DNA of 64,000 nt, from NCBI GenBank assembly GCA_963829955.1, contig CAWHKS010000015.1, forward strand, positions 124,001 to 188,000. Direction: 5' to 3'. The number at the start of each line of letters is the position of its first letter. The first letter of the stretch is position 1. The notes under the pieces were generated by a model. It was not told the DNA's origin. It saw only the letters and a program-made list of their open reading frames with translations, and ran no database searches. Shown piece after piece: positions 41,862 through 49,893 of the stretch. Source of the DNA: DASTFY01 sp963829955 (GTDB lineage: Bacteria > Actinomycetota > Acidimicrobiia > Acidimicrobiales > Ilumatobacteraceae). The translations under genes and the position numbers were made by a program.

Positions 41862-43096
41862 CAGAGCTCTTGCTCCCAGTCACGGGTCTCGAGCAGCTCT
41901 CGCACGAGGGCCAGGAACGCCGCCGCGTACGCGCCGTCGACGGCGCGGTGGTCGAAGCTGAGGCTCAGGTTGCCGAGGGGGTGGACGGCGACGACCCACT
42001 CGCCCGCATCGCTGCGCACGGCCGTCGGCCGCATGCGCACACCATCCGTGGAGAGGATGGCCACCTGCGGCTGGTTGATGACCGGCGCCGTGACCACCGT
42101 GCCGTATGCGCCGACGTTGGTGATGGTGAAGGTGCCGCCGCTGAGGTCGTCACCCGTGAGGCGCTTGGTGCGGGCCTTGTCGGCCTGCGCCGCCATTGCC
42201 TCGGCCAGTGCGGCGAGCCGCAGCCCACCGGCGTCCTTGACCACCGGCACGACGAGCGCCTCGAAGCCGACGTCGACAGCGAGGCCGAGGTTGATGCGGC
42301 GGTGCACGATGAGTTCGTCGTCGCCGACGCTGGCATTGAGGTGAGGGTGCTCCCGGAGCGCGTCGATCGTCGCCCGGGCAACGAAGGGCAGGTAGCTCAG
42401 GCCGGCGCGGCGACGGACCGGATCGACGTGGTGGTAGTCGACCTCGGTGGCGACGAGCGTGTGCGCGCTCGTGGCCAGCGAGCGCACCATGTGCTCGGCC
42501 GTCGCCCGCCGCGCCTTCGTGAACTCGACGACGTCGTCGTCCGGCCCGGCCCGCGGGACCGCGGCCTGGGGTGGCGGCGCGGCGACGAACCTGTTGGCGG
42601 GGGGGTTGGCGGCCGCTGCCAGGACGTCGTTGCGGGTGATGCGGCCGTCTCGCCCGCTGCCGGCGACGTCACCGGGCGAGAGGCCGTGCTCGTCCATGAG
42701 CGCCCGCACGACCGGCGACAGGAACCCGTCGTGCTCGGGCCTGGGCGCGACGGACGCAACGCGGGCCGACGGCGGCCCCGCAGCTACCGGCGGCTCGGAG
42801 TCCGGCTCGGGCGCAGCGGCAATCGGGACCGCGGGCTCGTCCATCGGTTCGTCGGCGGTGGCGGTGATGACGGCCAGCGGCGTCCCGACCGGGACGGTCT
42901 GGCCCTCGGCCACGTGCACCGCCCGCAGCACGCCCGCCACCGCGGAGGGGACCTCGGTGTCCACCTTCTCGGTCGACACCTCGAACAGCACCTCGTCGAT
43001 GGCGACCGCGTCGCCGACCGCCTTGTACCAGCGGATGATCGTGCCCTCGGTAACGGTCTCGCCGAGCTGAGGCATCGTGACGAGCTCCACCGGCAC
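41861..43096 (-). CDS. Dihydrolipoamide acyltransferase E2
   Basis: The 411-residue product has one lipoyl domain (MPQLGETVTEGTIIRW, lipoylated K44 in VSTEKVDTEVPS), an Ala/Pro linker, a peripheral-subunit-binding domain (LSPVVRALMDEHGLSPGDV, RITRNDVLAAA) and the trimeric catalytic domain ending LSFDHRAVDG with H383 and D387. It transfers the acyl group from lipoyl to CoA. Together with the E1 it forms a 2-oxoacid dehydrogenase core; E3 must come from elsewhere. A TACAGT hexamer lies just upstream, and GTG at the first or third codon are both plausible starts. Confidence 0.9.
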   Translation of the reverse strand: MPVELVTMPQLGETVTEGTIIRWYKAVGDAVAIDEVLFEVSTEKVDTEVPSAVAGVLRAVHVAEGQTVPVGTPLAVITATADEPMDEPAVPIAAAPEPDSEPPVAAGPPSARVASVAPRPEHDGFLSPVVRALMDEHGLSPGDVAGSGRDGRITRNDVLAAAANPPANRFVAAPPPQAAVPRAGPDDDVVEFTKARRATAEHMVRSLATSAHTLVATEVDYHHVDPVRRRAGLSYLPFVARATIDALREHPHLNASVGDDELIVHRRINLGLAVDVGFEALVVPVVKDAGGLRLAALAEAMAAQADKARTKRLTGDDLSGGTFTITNVGAYGTVVTAPVINQPQVAILSTDGVRMRPTAVRSDAGEWVVAVHPLGNLSLSFDHRAVDGAYAAAFLALVRELLETRDWEQEL

Positions 43097-43133
43097 CCAC
43101 TGTACGGGGCGCGGCCGGCGGTGCAGTCGACCG

Positions 43134-44738
43134 CTACTCGGTGAGACCCACCGCCGTCGCCTCGTCGGGAGCGATCCCGAGCCTCACGTCACGGCCCTCG
43201 CAGACCAGCGCGCCGACCTGGTCGCCGCCGGCCATGACGGTGACACCGCCGCGCTCCTCGCTGGTGGTGGCGAAGGCCGCGCTGTACCACTGTCGCACGG
43301 TGGTGCACAGCGCTCCCCCGTCGTCGCCATCGACCAACCCGACGGCCAGCGCCGAGCGGTCCCCGTCGGTGAACAGCGTGAGCTCGCCCCCCGCCCACTG
43401 ACGCACCGCATCCTCGGCGCCCTCGATGGCGGCGTCCTCGTCGCCACCGGGAGCCTGGAGCAGCCACAGCAGCGGCGCGGCACCGAGGGTGTCCCTGCGA
43501 GCCTGCGTCCAGCCGCTGCCGGGCGACGCGGGATCGCTCGGGTCCTCGGGCGCGTCGCCGGCGGCCTCCGGGAAGAGGATCTCGGCGGTCGTCTGGGGCA
43601 GGTCGTCGTAGGCCGCGTCGACCGCCGGCCAGCCGCCCTCCACGTAGAGGCGGCACGCATAGCTCAGGCCGGAGAGGTAGGGGAACATGAGCTCGTTACG
43701 CAGGTACGCCGGCACGTCGTCCAGCTGATCCTGCGCGGCGAGGGCGTCGGGCGACAGTGCCGACCCGAGCTGGTCCATCAGGCTCGCGGCGGTGAACGAG
43801 AACTGCTGCATGAGCAATGTCGCGTCGCCCTCGACCAGCGCGGTCGCCGCCAGGTTGGCGTCGCTCTGCCCCTCGTCGTCGGCACCGGGCAGACCGAGCG
43901 CCTGATCGGTGAGCGCGTGATCGAGCTCGTGGGCCAGCGTCACCTGGCCGTTGATGTCGAGACTTGCCCCGGCGTCCGGCACCCGCACGACGATCTCACC
44001 CGTCTCGGGGTCGTAGTACCCGGCGACCTGGCCCTCGAGCACCTCGCTCTGCAGCGCCTTGAGGTCGGTGTCCTTGGGGACCGCGCCCAGCAGCTGCAAC
44101 ACGCGGCTGTCGAGGTCCGCCTGCTCGGCCGGGTACTCGGACTCGACCGTGTCGCCGAGCTCGCGCTCGAACTCGTCGCTGGACTGGAAGTCGGGTTCGA
44201 CGGGGTCCTCGAAGCGGAGTCCCCGCAGGTCCTCCACGACCGGGGCGATGGCCGCCACTTGCTCCTCGACGGTCCCCTCGATGGTCTCGCCGCCGCCCTC
44301 CCCCAGGACATCCGTGAAGCAGGCGGGGTCGACGTCGGGCAGCCCGGCCGATCCCATGAGCTTGTCCAGCAGGTCCTGAAGCCCACCCTCTTCCTGGGGG
44401 GCCTCGCTCGGCGCGTCGCCGCTCGGCGGCGCGTCACCCTGCAGCGGACCGTCTCCCTGAGCCGGACCGTCCCCCTGCGCAGGCGCGTCGCCTTGCGGCC
44501 CACCGTCCCCGCTCTGGTCCGACGAAGGCTGCTCCGGTGCCTGCTGGGCCTCGACCTGCTCGCGCAGCGCATCGAGCTCCCGCTGGGCCTCCGCCCGGTC
44601 CCGGATGACCACGATCAGCCCGGTCGTCACGAGCACCAGGGCCAGGGACAACGCCGCCACCAGCCAGGGCCAGCGGCGACGCGACCGACCGGTCGCCCCG
44701 GTCGGCGGAGCGGGCGGGGGCAGGGCAGACGAGGACAT
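43134..44738 (-). CDS. Membrane-anchored HExxH metalloprotease-like protein
   Basis: The 534-residue product has a short cytoplasmic tail, one transmembrane helix (about residues 24-45), a coiled-coil stretch (RDRAEAQRELDALREQVEAQ), and a disordered region with repeated QGDGP/QGDAP units (about 80-115). An extracellular domain with zinc motif TLAHELDHALTDQ (H270, E271, H274) follows. GYYDPETGEIVVRV before it and VEGDATLLMQQF after it are arranged as in uncharacterised actinobacterial peptidases of the gluzincin kind; the glutamate in LVEGDAT could be the third ligand. An AAGGAGA site precedes the ATG. A protease role is inferred from the motif. Confidence 0.75.
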   Translation of the reverse strand: MSSSALPPPAPPTGATGRSRRRWPWLVAALSLALVLVTTGLIVVIRDRAEAQRELDALREQVEAQQAPEQPSSDQSGDGGPQGDAPAQGDGPAQGDGPLQGDAPPSGDAPSEAPQEEGGLQDLLDKLMGSAGLPDVDPACFTDVLGEGGGETIEGTVEEQVAAIAPVVEDLRGLRFEDPVEPDFQSSDEFERELGDTVESEYPAEQADLDSRVLQLLGAVPKDTDLKALQSEVLEGQVAGYYDPETGEIVVRVPDAGASLDINGQVTLAHELDHALTDQALGLPGADDEGQSDANLAATALVEGDATLLMQQFSFTAASLMDQLGSALSPDALAAQDQLDDVPAYLRNELMFPYLSGLSYACRLYVEGGWPAVDAAYDDLPQTTAEILFPEAAGDAPEDPSDPASPGSGWTQARRDTLGAAPLLWLLQAPGGDEDAAIEGAEDAVRQWAGGELTLFTDGDRSALAVGLVDGDDGGALCTTVRQWYSAAFATTSEERGGVTVMAGGDQVGALVCEGRDVRLGIAPDEATAVGLTE

Positions 44739-44848
44739 CGGCAGCAGGTCTCCTTGAGTTCGGTCGCCACGGTCGCGTGGCCGAGCTAAAGGAGCCGTAA
44801 AGAGAGAGTCGAGTCGTCGCCAGGCTCACTACCAGGCGGTTCGCGCTC

Positions 44849-45207
44849 TCAGGCGTCGCTTGGCGACGCGGACGGGACGCGAGACGTCTCGCTCCCAGGC
44901 AGGACCGCGTCGCGGGTGCGATCTTCGTCGTCCGGCCATAGGTGGATGAGAAGGGACTCGCCGATCTTGAAGCAATCCTGCGCCTTCTCCGCGACCGACG
45001 CGACGGCCGTTACGACCACACCACCTGATGACCGCGGAATGGGGCGATGGCGACCTGGATCTCGAAGACCAAGCACCCGGTCGTGTTCTCGTGCACAAGT
45101 TCACCCTGCGGTACTTCGCGCAGACGGATTGACCGGCCCTGAACCTCTGCCGATCTGAGCGCGGGCCGTGTATCGCCGCTCCTACCGCGTGAAGCGCCTG
45201 GTCGCAA
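44849..45207 (-). pseudogene. Possible remnant of a small gene
   Basis: The stretch from the protease promoter to 45362 holds no convincing intact gene. On the reverse strand two adjacent frames look partly coding: one with RLREVPQGELVHENTTGCLV and FEIQVAIAPFRG, the next with VVVTAVASVAEKAQDCFKIG and ESLLIHLWPDDEDRTRD. They would join with a one-base change near 45010-45030. No family is recognised and no start is clear. The remaining 150 bases contain a 15-bp inverted repeat and nothing else I can identify. Confidence 0.3.
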
Positions 45208-45245
45208 GACACCCCGTTCTTAGCCGTGGGCTTGCGACCAGGCGC
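45194..45245. repeat. Perfect 15-bp inverted repeat, 22-base loop
   Basis: GCGCCTGGTCGCAAG (45194-45208) pairs exactly with CTTGCGACCAGGCGC (45231-45245). It lies downstream of the potassium channel gene on that gene's strand and could terminate its transcription, though no T-tract follows on either strand. Confidence 0.6.
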
Positions 45246-45362
45246 CGCCCCGGACGGTAACCGGTAGTGCTCCGCGACAAGCCGAGGTTTCTCGTTCCGC
45301 CGGTCGTTACGCGGCGAGTCGTCGAAGCTCTCGCGGGGCGATCCACGAGCGCATCGTCGCGC

Positions 45363-46109
45363 TCACGTCGAGCCGGGCGCGTCCTCCTGCTCCATGGATG
45401 ACAGGCCACCGCGTACGAGGAACTCGGCCACCTTCGCGGTGACGACCGCGAACGTCGAGATACCTACGACCATCGTGAAGCCGCCGATGACGCGCCCGGC
45501 CGCGGTGATCGGGGATACGTCGCCGTAGCCGACGGTCGTGATCGTCGCCGTTGCCCACCAGAGCGCATCGAAGAACGAGTGCAAGCGACCGTCGACGCCG
45601 ACGTCCTCGACGAGCGTGAACGCCGCCGCCGCGCTGAGCCACGACAACCCGGCGACGCCGAGCGCCAGGCTCGCCGCGTGCGTTCGCAGATACGTGCGGC
45701 TCTCACGTGCTACCGCCCCGCCGACCGCTAGGAGCCGGACCAGAACGAGCGCCGCTCGCATCCCGGGTATACCGCGCAAGGCTCGCAGTATCCCGATCGC
45801 TTGGAAACCGGGCACGACAGCGATCATCTGTGACATGACGATGAGCAGCGACGTCCACTCGTTCCGCACGAAGCGTCGACGATCCTGCGCGAGTCGAAGC
45901 TCGACGATGTAGTCGACCGCGAACGCGACGAGCACCACGACGTTCACGACGTCGATCAGCAGCCGGTCGCTGTACGGCAGATCGCCACGACCCAACTCCA
46001 ACATCAGGAACGGCAACGTGCCGATCGCCAGCACCAGCAACGGGCCATCGGTCCGAGCACGCCACCGCGCCAGGCTCGGCGTGATGTAGCTAGGCGTTCC
46101 CTCTGCCAC
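45363..46109 (-). CDS. Potassium channel with voltage-sensor-like domain
   Basis: The 248-residue product has six hydrophobic segments. Four form a voltage-sensor-like unit whose fourth helix carries spaced arginines (ILRALRGIPGMRAALVLVRL, R109, R112, R118, R125). The last two flank a pore loop with the exact potassium filter TTVGYGD (about residues 191-197). This is the KvAP-like bacterial layout, with a short cytoplasmic C-terminus. GTG at 46109 lies eight bases after TAGCGT (46118-46123, reverse strand). The longer open frame upstream reads through unrelated sequence. Confidence 0.85.
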   Translation of the reverse strand: MAEGTPSYITPSLARWRARTDGPLLVLAIGTLPFLMLELGRGDLPYSDRLLIDVVNVVVLVAFAVDYIVELRLAQDRRRFVRNEWTSLLIVMSQMIAVVPGFQAIGILRALRGIPGMRAALVLVRLLAVGGAVARESRTYLRTHAASLALGVAGLSWLSAAAAFTLVEDVGVDGRLHSFFDALWWATATITTVGYGDVSPITAAGRVIGGFTMVVGISTFAVVTAKVAEFLVRGGLSSMEQEDAPGST

Positions 46110-46269
46110 CAGACTGAACGCTATGGCCGAGAGGAGCGCCCCCCAGGGATGCTCGAGAGCGCGAGCGCGACCGGATCCGCCGGGGCGAGATCGTCGTCGA
46201 GCCGCCAGTCGTAGATCGGCTCCGCGGTCGGAAGGTGCAGCGTGAGCGACTTCGCGGCGGGAAGCTCGG

Positions 46270-46555
46270 TCAGGTGCTGAACATGCGCGACTCGCCAACC
46301 TCGAGCGCGACGAACAGCGCGGTCGCGTCGCCACCCTTGCTGTAGCCAGAGACGGTCGTCGTTGCGAGAACGTCCTGCGCGTCGGCCGCCGCCCTCACAT
46401 CCGCCTCGACCCCTGGCGGTGCTCTCACCGTTCTCGTCGCGGTAGGTGACGTAGAACGCGACGCCAGTCGGGTAGTGCAGGTCGGTCGGATACTCGAAGG
46501 CGTCGCCGCTCACGACCGGAGGCCAGGACTCGATGACACCGCGCCGACGTCGCAC
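46270..46555 (-). pseudogene. Frameshifted small hypothetical protein
   Basis: From a GTG at 46555 the first frame reads VIESWPPVVSGDAFEYPTD and VAFYVTYRDENGESTAR. After skipping one base near 46408-46414 the next frame continues VEADVRAAADAQDVLATT, SGYSKGGDATALFVALEVGE and ends at 46270. Both pieces look coding, so a roughly 95-residue protein with a one-base insertion fits. The family is not recognised. It lies in the lower-quality coding stretch beside tRNA-Pro, so real decay is as likely as an assembly error. Confidence 0.4.
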
Positions 46556-46566
46556 GATCGCGGCCG

Positions 46567-46803
46567 GTGCCGCACGCGAAGCGCTGCCCGCGTGAGGCGT
46601 CGCAGAGCTACTGGGTGCGACGCTGGCTCGACCGGACCGAGGCCCGGCTCGACGTGATCGAAACGACACTCGCCGTGCTCCCGGTCGACGACGGAGCGAC
46701 GAGCGCGGCGAGTGAGCTTCGTGGGACACACTTGGGACACATCAGCGCTCTACCAGGCACTACAGGCGACCACGACGACGAGATTCGGCATAGTGCCTGG
46801 TAG
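46567..46803 (+). CDS. Short hypothetical protein or gene remnant
   Basis: The 78-residue frame from GTG 46567 contains a plausible helical segment (YWVRRWLDRTEARLDVIETT, LAVLPVDDG) and then a less protein-like tail (THLGHISALPGTTGDHDDEI). A 15-bp inverted repeat overlaps its last codons. It begins 11 bases from the divergent frameshifted gene. It may be the 3' end of a larger gene cut by past integration at tRNA-Pro. No function is suggested. Confidence 0.3.
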   Translation: MPHAKRCPREASQSYWVRRWLDRTEARLDVIETTLAVLPVDDGATSAASELRGTHLGHISALPGTTGDHDDEIRHSAW

Positions 46804-47528
46804 AGAGCGGATTCCGGCACATCGCGCCTGGCAACGAGACCCTGATCTCTAGGAGCCGGAAAGCGAAGCGGGGCCGTGGGCCGAACCCGCTGGCTAGGCT
46901 CGGCCACCCCGGGGAGTAGCGCAGTGGTAGCGCACCTGCTTTGGGAGCAGGAGGCCGGGGGTTCAAGTCCCCCCTCCCCGACCACATCGACACGAATTTC
47001 ACGATGTGGCCTCGTGTCAGCATGGATCGCGAGCTCGCCATCGGGATCGCATCGACCACACGCTGAGCCGACCGTCAGCATCGGCAGCTGTCCGACCATC
47101 GCGGGGACAATCACGGACCGTCGGGTCCTGGATCGCCGACTCGGCGAGGTCGGATCAGCGCCGCAAACCTGCGAGGCCCGGACGTGAGCACGACGCCGGA
47201 GCCCGGCGTAGCCGACAACGATGAGCCCGACGGCCAAGGCCCGAAGATGGGGCGTGTACCGACCGGGATAGATGACGTTCTCGATGTAGGTGTTGACGAA
47301 GCCCCCGTCGTACCCCTGCTCACCAGCCGATCCCCGCAGGCCCTTCTCCAATAGCGTGAGCGGGCACGGAACTCCGACGGCGACCGTGAGGGCTGCCCAC
47401 CCCAATGCCGGCCCGTGGAGCCACACCAGGTGACGCCAACGCCAGGCCAGCAGCGGCCCGACGGCGACGAAGATGATGAAGCCGAAGTGCACCACCACGA
47501 CGGCGTCAGCAAGAAGGCGAACCGACAT
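46608..47528 (-). CDS. DUF2784 membrane protein with abnormal C-terminal extension through tRNA-Pro
   Basis: Residues 1-120 are a normal DUF2784 protein: LADAVVVVHFGFIIFVAVGP, WLHGPALGWAALTVAVGVPC, PLTLLEKGLR, the GYDGGFVNTYIENVIYPGRY block and a last helix ending GYAGLRRR. Family members usually stop near there. Here no stop codon is met until 46608, so the frame runs antisense through the tRNA gene, giving a spurious-looking tail (GEGGLEPPASCSQSRCATTA is the antisense of a tRNA 3' half). The functional part is probably 47130-47528. A GGAG site precedes the ATG. The lost stop codon probably reflects recombination at this end of the element. Confidence 0.6.
   Translation of the reverse strand: MSVRLLADAVVVVHFGFIIFVAVGPLLAWRWRHLVWLHGPALGWAALTVAVGVPCPLTLLEKGLRGSAGEQGYDGGFVNTYIENVIYPGRYTPHLRALAVGLIVVGYAGLRRRAHVRASQVCGADPTSPSRRSRTRRSVIVPAMVGQLPMLTVGSACGRCDPDGELAIHADTRPHREIRVDVVGEGGLEPPASCSQSRCATTALLPGVAEPSQRVRPTAPLRFPAPRDQGLVARRDVPESALYQALCRISSSWSPVVPGRALMCPKCVPRSSLAALVAPSSTGSTASVVSITSSRASVRSSQRRTQ
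46748..46805. repeat. Perfect 15-bp inverted repeat, 28-base loop
   Basis: CTCTACCAGGCACTA (46748-46762) pairs exactly with TAGTGCCTGGTAGAG (46791-46805). It ends about 100 bases upstream of tRNA-Pro. It may terminate the short upstream frame or be part of a mobile-element end. Confidence 0.6.
46910..46984 (+). tRNA. tRNA-Pro (UGG)
   Basis: A complete cloverleaf can be drawn: acceptor CGGGGAG/CTCCCCG, D-arm GCGC/GCGC with loop AGTGGTA, anticodon stem CCTGC/GCAGG with loop TTTGGGA (anticodon TGG), variable AGGCC, T-arm GGGGG/CCCCC with loop TTCAAGT, discriminator A and an encoded CCA. A TAGGCT hexamer nine bases upstream is a probable -10. An 8-bp hairpin (CCACATCG...CGATGTGG, 46982-47009) follows. 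Its 3' half, from the anticodon loop on, is repeated at 51240, showing that the gene served as an integration site. Confidence 0.96.
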
Positions 47529-47793
47529 GCTGTCTCCTGCGGGCGATCTTAGGCACCGACTACGAAGTCTCCCGGCGTCAGAGGAAGTCCTCGCGTGCCC
47601 GAACGGCCCACTGTCTATCCGCGTTCAGCCACATCACAGCCGGCACGCCCCTCTGGCGGTCTGGAGCCTCATTCGACCTCGCCACTGGCCCGATCAGGCT
47701 CTGAGCCGACCCCGGGCCGGCTCGGCTCACTCCGTGGTGGTGTGGGCGCGTTGGGAGCCGTTTGTACTCCGCCCGCCTCAGGGCGACCCCAGG

Positions 47794-49098
47794 CTACGGA
47801 CAGGGCGCGTAGGGGCGCGTCGTCAGGGTGAAGGTGCAGCCGAACGAGGCGGCCGCCACGGCGGCGGGATCCAGCACATCGTCGCCGGCCGGCTTCAGAC
47901 CATCCTCGACCCACCTGACGAGATCGGCGAACGCCGCGTTCTGTTCGGCGACGGTGAAGCCACAGTGGCCAAAGTCACGAATGGCGCGGGTGACGAGAAG
48001 ATCGGAGGACCCCCGCGCATCCACCCGTCGGGCATAGACCTGCTCCATGGAGAACGGCACGAACAGGTCTCCGAGGGTGTGCAGGCTGAGAACCGGTACC
48101 CGGATGGTGCCACGGATGCGTGGAACGTTGGCCAGTCCGTCGGGGTGGACACCTTGCGGATCCGGCTCGACGCGCAACACGTCATCGTTCAACGCTTGTT
48201 CGTCCGGAGTGAGCGCCGGATCACCGTCGAGCTGATAGATCGTTTCGGCATTCCCGGCCACGGCACCGGCGGCCACGCCCACTGTGCCGTCACCCACGCC
48301 GAGACCGAAGAGGAAGTCGGTCTGGTTCCAGACGTTCCACGCGACGTCGAACGTCGGTCGGTCGCCGCCGGTCAGCTGCTCGGTCGCTGCCTTCAACTTT
48401 TCACCGTTGGTGTTCAGCATGGTCGGGAAGAATGGTCCCAGCGCCGCCTTCACCACGGGCACCACCTCTGTGAGGTAGTTAGCCGGCGCCGGCACCTGCG
48501 CCGGCCAGCCAGCCAGCGCCTGAGCGAGCAGGTTGTAGTCCAGGAAGTAGTCGAACAGCTCGACGTCGCCCATGACGCCGCACATCGGCAGGGCGCCTGC
48601 ATACGTCGTCGGATACTGCTCGATGGCCACGCCCGTGATGTGGCCGCCCATCGAGTGGCCCGCCAGATAGGTGCGCACCGGCTGCCCCGCCACGCCCTTG
48701 AACAACTCACCGAGGGCATGCGTGTCCTTCACGCCCTGCTTCACGTCGTAGCCGTTCGTCGCGAAGCTGGAGGCCGCCCACGCGAACCCGTGCGTGACGA
48801 GGTAGCTCCGGATCGACGGATCCGTGACAGTGAGCTCCAGACTGGTGCCGCGGAAGCCGTGGGCGTACAACACAAGGCTGCCGTTCCAGCCGGCCGGTAC
48901 CTCGATGCGGTAGCCCGCCCCGCCGTGGACACCCCACCATCGACTCGTGCTCGTTCCCGGCAGCGCGTCGAAGGGCAATTTCGACTCATCGACGAAGTAG
49001 GCGGGCGGTGCTGCGGTCGCGACCGTGAACGGTTGCCCCGTGCCAGCGATGAGGAGGGTCCCGACCAGTGCCGCCACGGCCAGGTGCCGACGACCCAT
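47794..49098 (-). CDS. Secreted alpha/beta hydrolase
   Basis: The 434-residue product has a signal peptide (MGRRHLAVAALVGTLLIAGT, cleavage near TAAPPA) and an alpha/beta-hydrolase core: oxyanion strand LVLYAHGFRG, nucleophile elbow YLAGHSMGGHITG, an acid candidate in LHTLGDLFVPFS, and the histidine in RDFGHCGFTV. A large cap domain lies between about residues 160 and 300. It is probably an exported esterase or lipase-like enzyme; the substrate is unknown. ATG at 49098 has an AGGGAGG site five bases upstream, so I prefer it to the upstream ATG at 49134. A 265-base stretch before the DUF2784 gene shows nothing recognisable. Confidence 0.82.
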   Translation of the reverse strand: MGRRHLAVAALVGTLLIAGTGQPFTVATAAPPAYFVDESKLPFDALPGTSTSRWWGVHGGAGYRIEVPAGWNGSLVLYAHGFRGTSLELTVTDPSIRSYLVTHGFAWAASSFATNGYDVKQGVKDTHALGELFKGVAGQPVRTYLAGHSMGGHITGVAIEQYPTTYAGALPMCGVMGDVELFDYFLDYNLLAQALAGWPAQVPAPANYLTEVVPVVKAALGPFFPTMLNTNGEKLKAATEQLTGGDRPTFDVAWNVWNQTDFLFGLGVGDGTVGVAAGAVAGNAETIYQLDGDPALTPDEQALNDDVLRVEPDPQGVHPDGLANVPRIRGTIRVPVLSLHTLGDLFVPFSMEQVYARRVDARGSSDLLVTRAIRDFGHCGFTVAEQNAAFADLVRWVEDGLKPAGDDVLDPAAVAAASFGCTFTLTTRPYAPCP

Positions 49099-49172
49099 GC
49101 TCGCCTCCCTGGGCCCCACGCGAGGTGGAGTCACTACCTCAGCAATCTAATCCTTCTCCCAGCGGAAGGGTA

Positions 49173-49250
49173 GGAGCAGGGCCTGCTGGGTTCGAACACC
49201 ATCCCGCCAGAGCGACCACATCTACCAGGACTTTTCTGATGTGGCCTCGT
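49173..49250 (+). repeat. Degenerate tRNA-Pro 3'-end copy with its downstream hairpin
   Basis: GGAGCAGG (49173-49180), GGGTTC and CGACCACATC (49213-49222) align in order with the 3' half of tRNA-Pro. The same downstream hairpin arm and flank, GATGTGGCCTCGT (49238-49250), follows as at 47003-47015. The stretch between the shared blocks is diverged. This reads as an old attachment-site copy, directly upstream of the integrase remnant. Confidence 0.45.
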
Positions 49251-49893
49251 CGCTGAAGCAACCACGTATCAGCGATCTATCAGGAGCGAGGCCATGGGGA
49301 TGGAAGGCGACGGGGCACCCGACCGTGCGCAAGCAGCGGGAGAAATGGACGGTCCGGGTCGACGGCATCGACACCGAGACCGGCAAGCACCGACCTCGCG
49401 AGCTCGGGACATACCAGTCACAGCGATCGGCCATGGCAGCTGCACGGTCGATGACCGTCGAAATCGGCTCGCGCCTCGTGACACCGTGACGTGGCTCGTG
49501 CGGCGGTACGTCGCGGCGCGCTGCGACGTCACGTTGAAGGCGCGGGAGCAGTACGCCTGGGTGCTCGGCAAGCAGGTCACGCTCAGCTCCGGGGCACACG
49601 ACGACCGGGACCGCTACCAGCGCTGTGTCGACGTTGCCGGCGTCGACGCGCAACTTGCCCTGCTCAACCAGGGCTTGGCGATCGCCCGCTACGACTCACG
49701 CGCCGGATACGGCGCACATCCCCGGGAAGCGACCTACGTCGCCGCTGACGCCGCACACCCAACATCTGTGGACTGCCCTGACCGACTCGGTCAGCCTGCC
49801 GGAGCGAAGAGCACTCGGGTGTGGGTTCGTGCTGACCGACCCCCCGCAGATCAGATCCCTCTGAGTCCGTGGATCCCGGGATTGCCGGCTTAG
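49241..49893 (+). pseudogene. Integrase N-terminal remnant fused to a nuclease-like remnant
   Basis: The first frame reads GHPTVRKQREKWTVRVDGID and RELGTYQSQRSAMAAARSM, the arm-binding domain of an actinobacterial tyrosine integrase. After a frame change near 49465-49490 the next frame continues with the core-binding helices DTVTWLVRRYVAARCDVTLK and AREQYAWVLGKQV. The catalytic domain is absent. Instead the frame runs into DRYQRCVDVAGVDAQLALLN, GLAIARYDSRAGYGAHPRE and YVAADAA, which match the second half of a staphylococcal-nuclease-like domain. A deletion joining two genes plus a frameshift explains this. Confidence 0.62.

Noticed and set aside
46880..46985. Peptide with GLEPPASCSQSRCATTALLPG on the reverse strand
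   Set aside because: This is the well-known artefact of translating the antisense of a tRNA 3' half, not a conserved motif.
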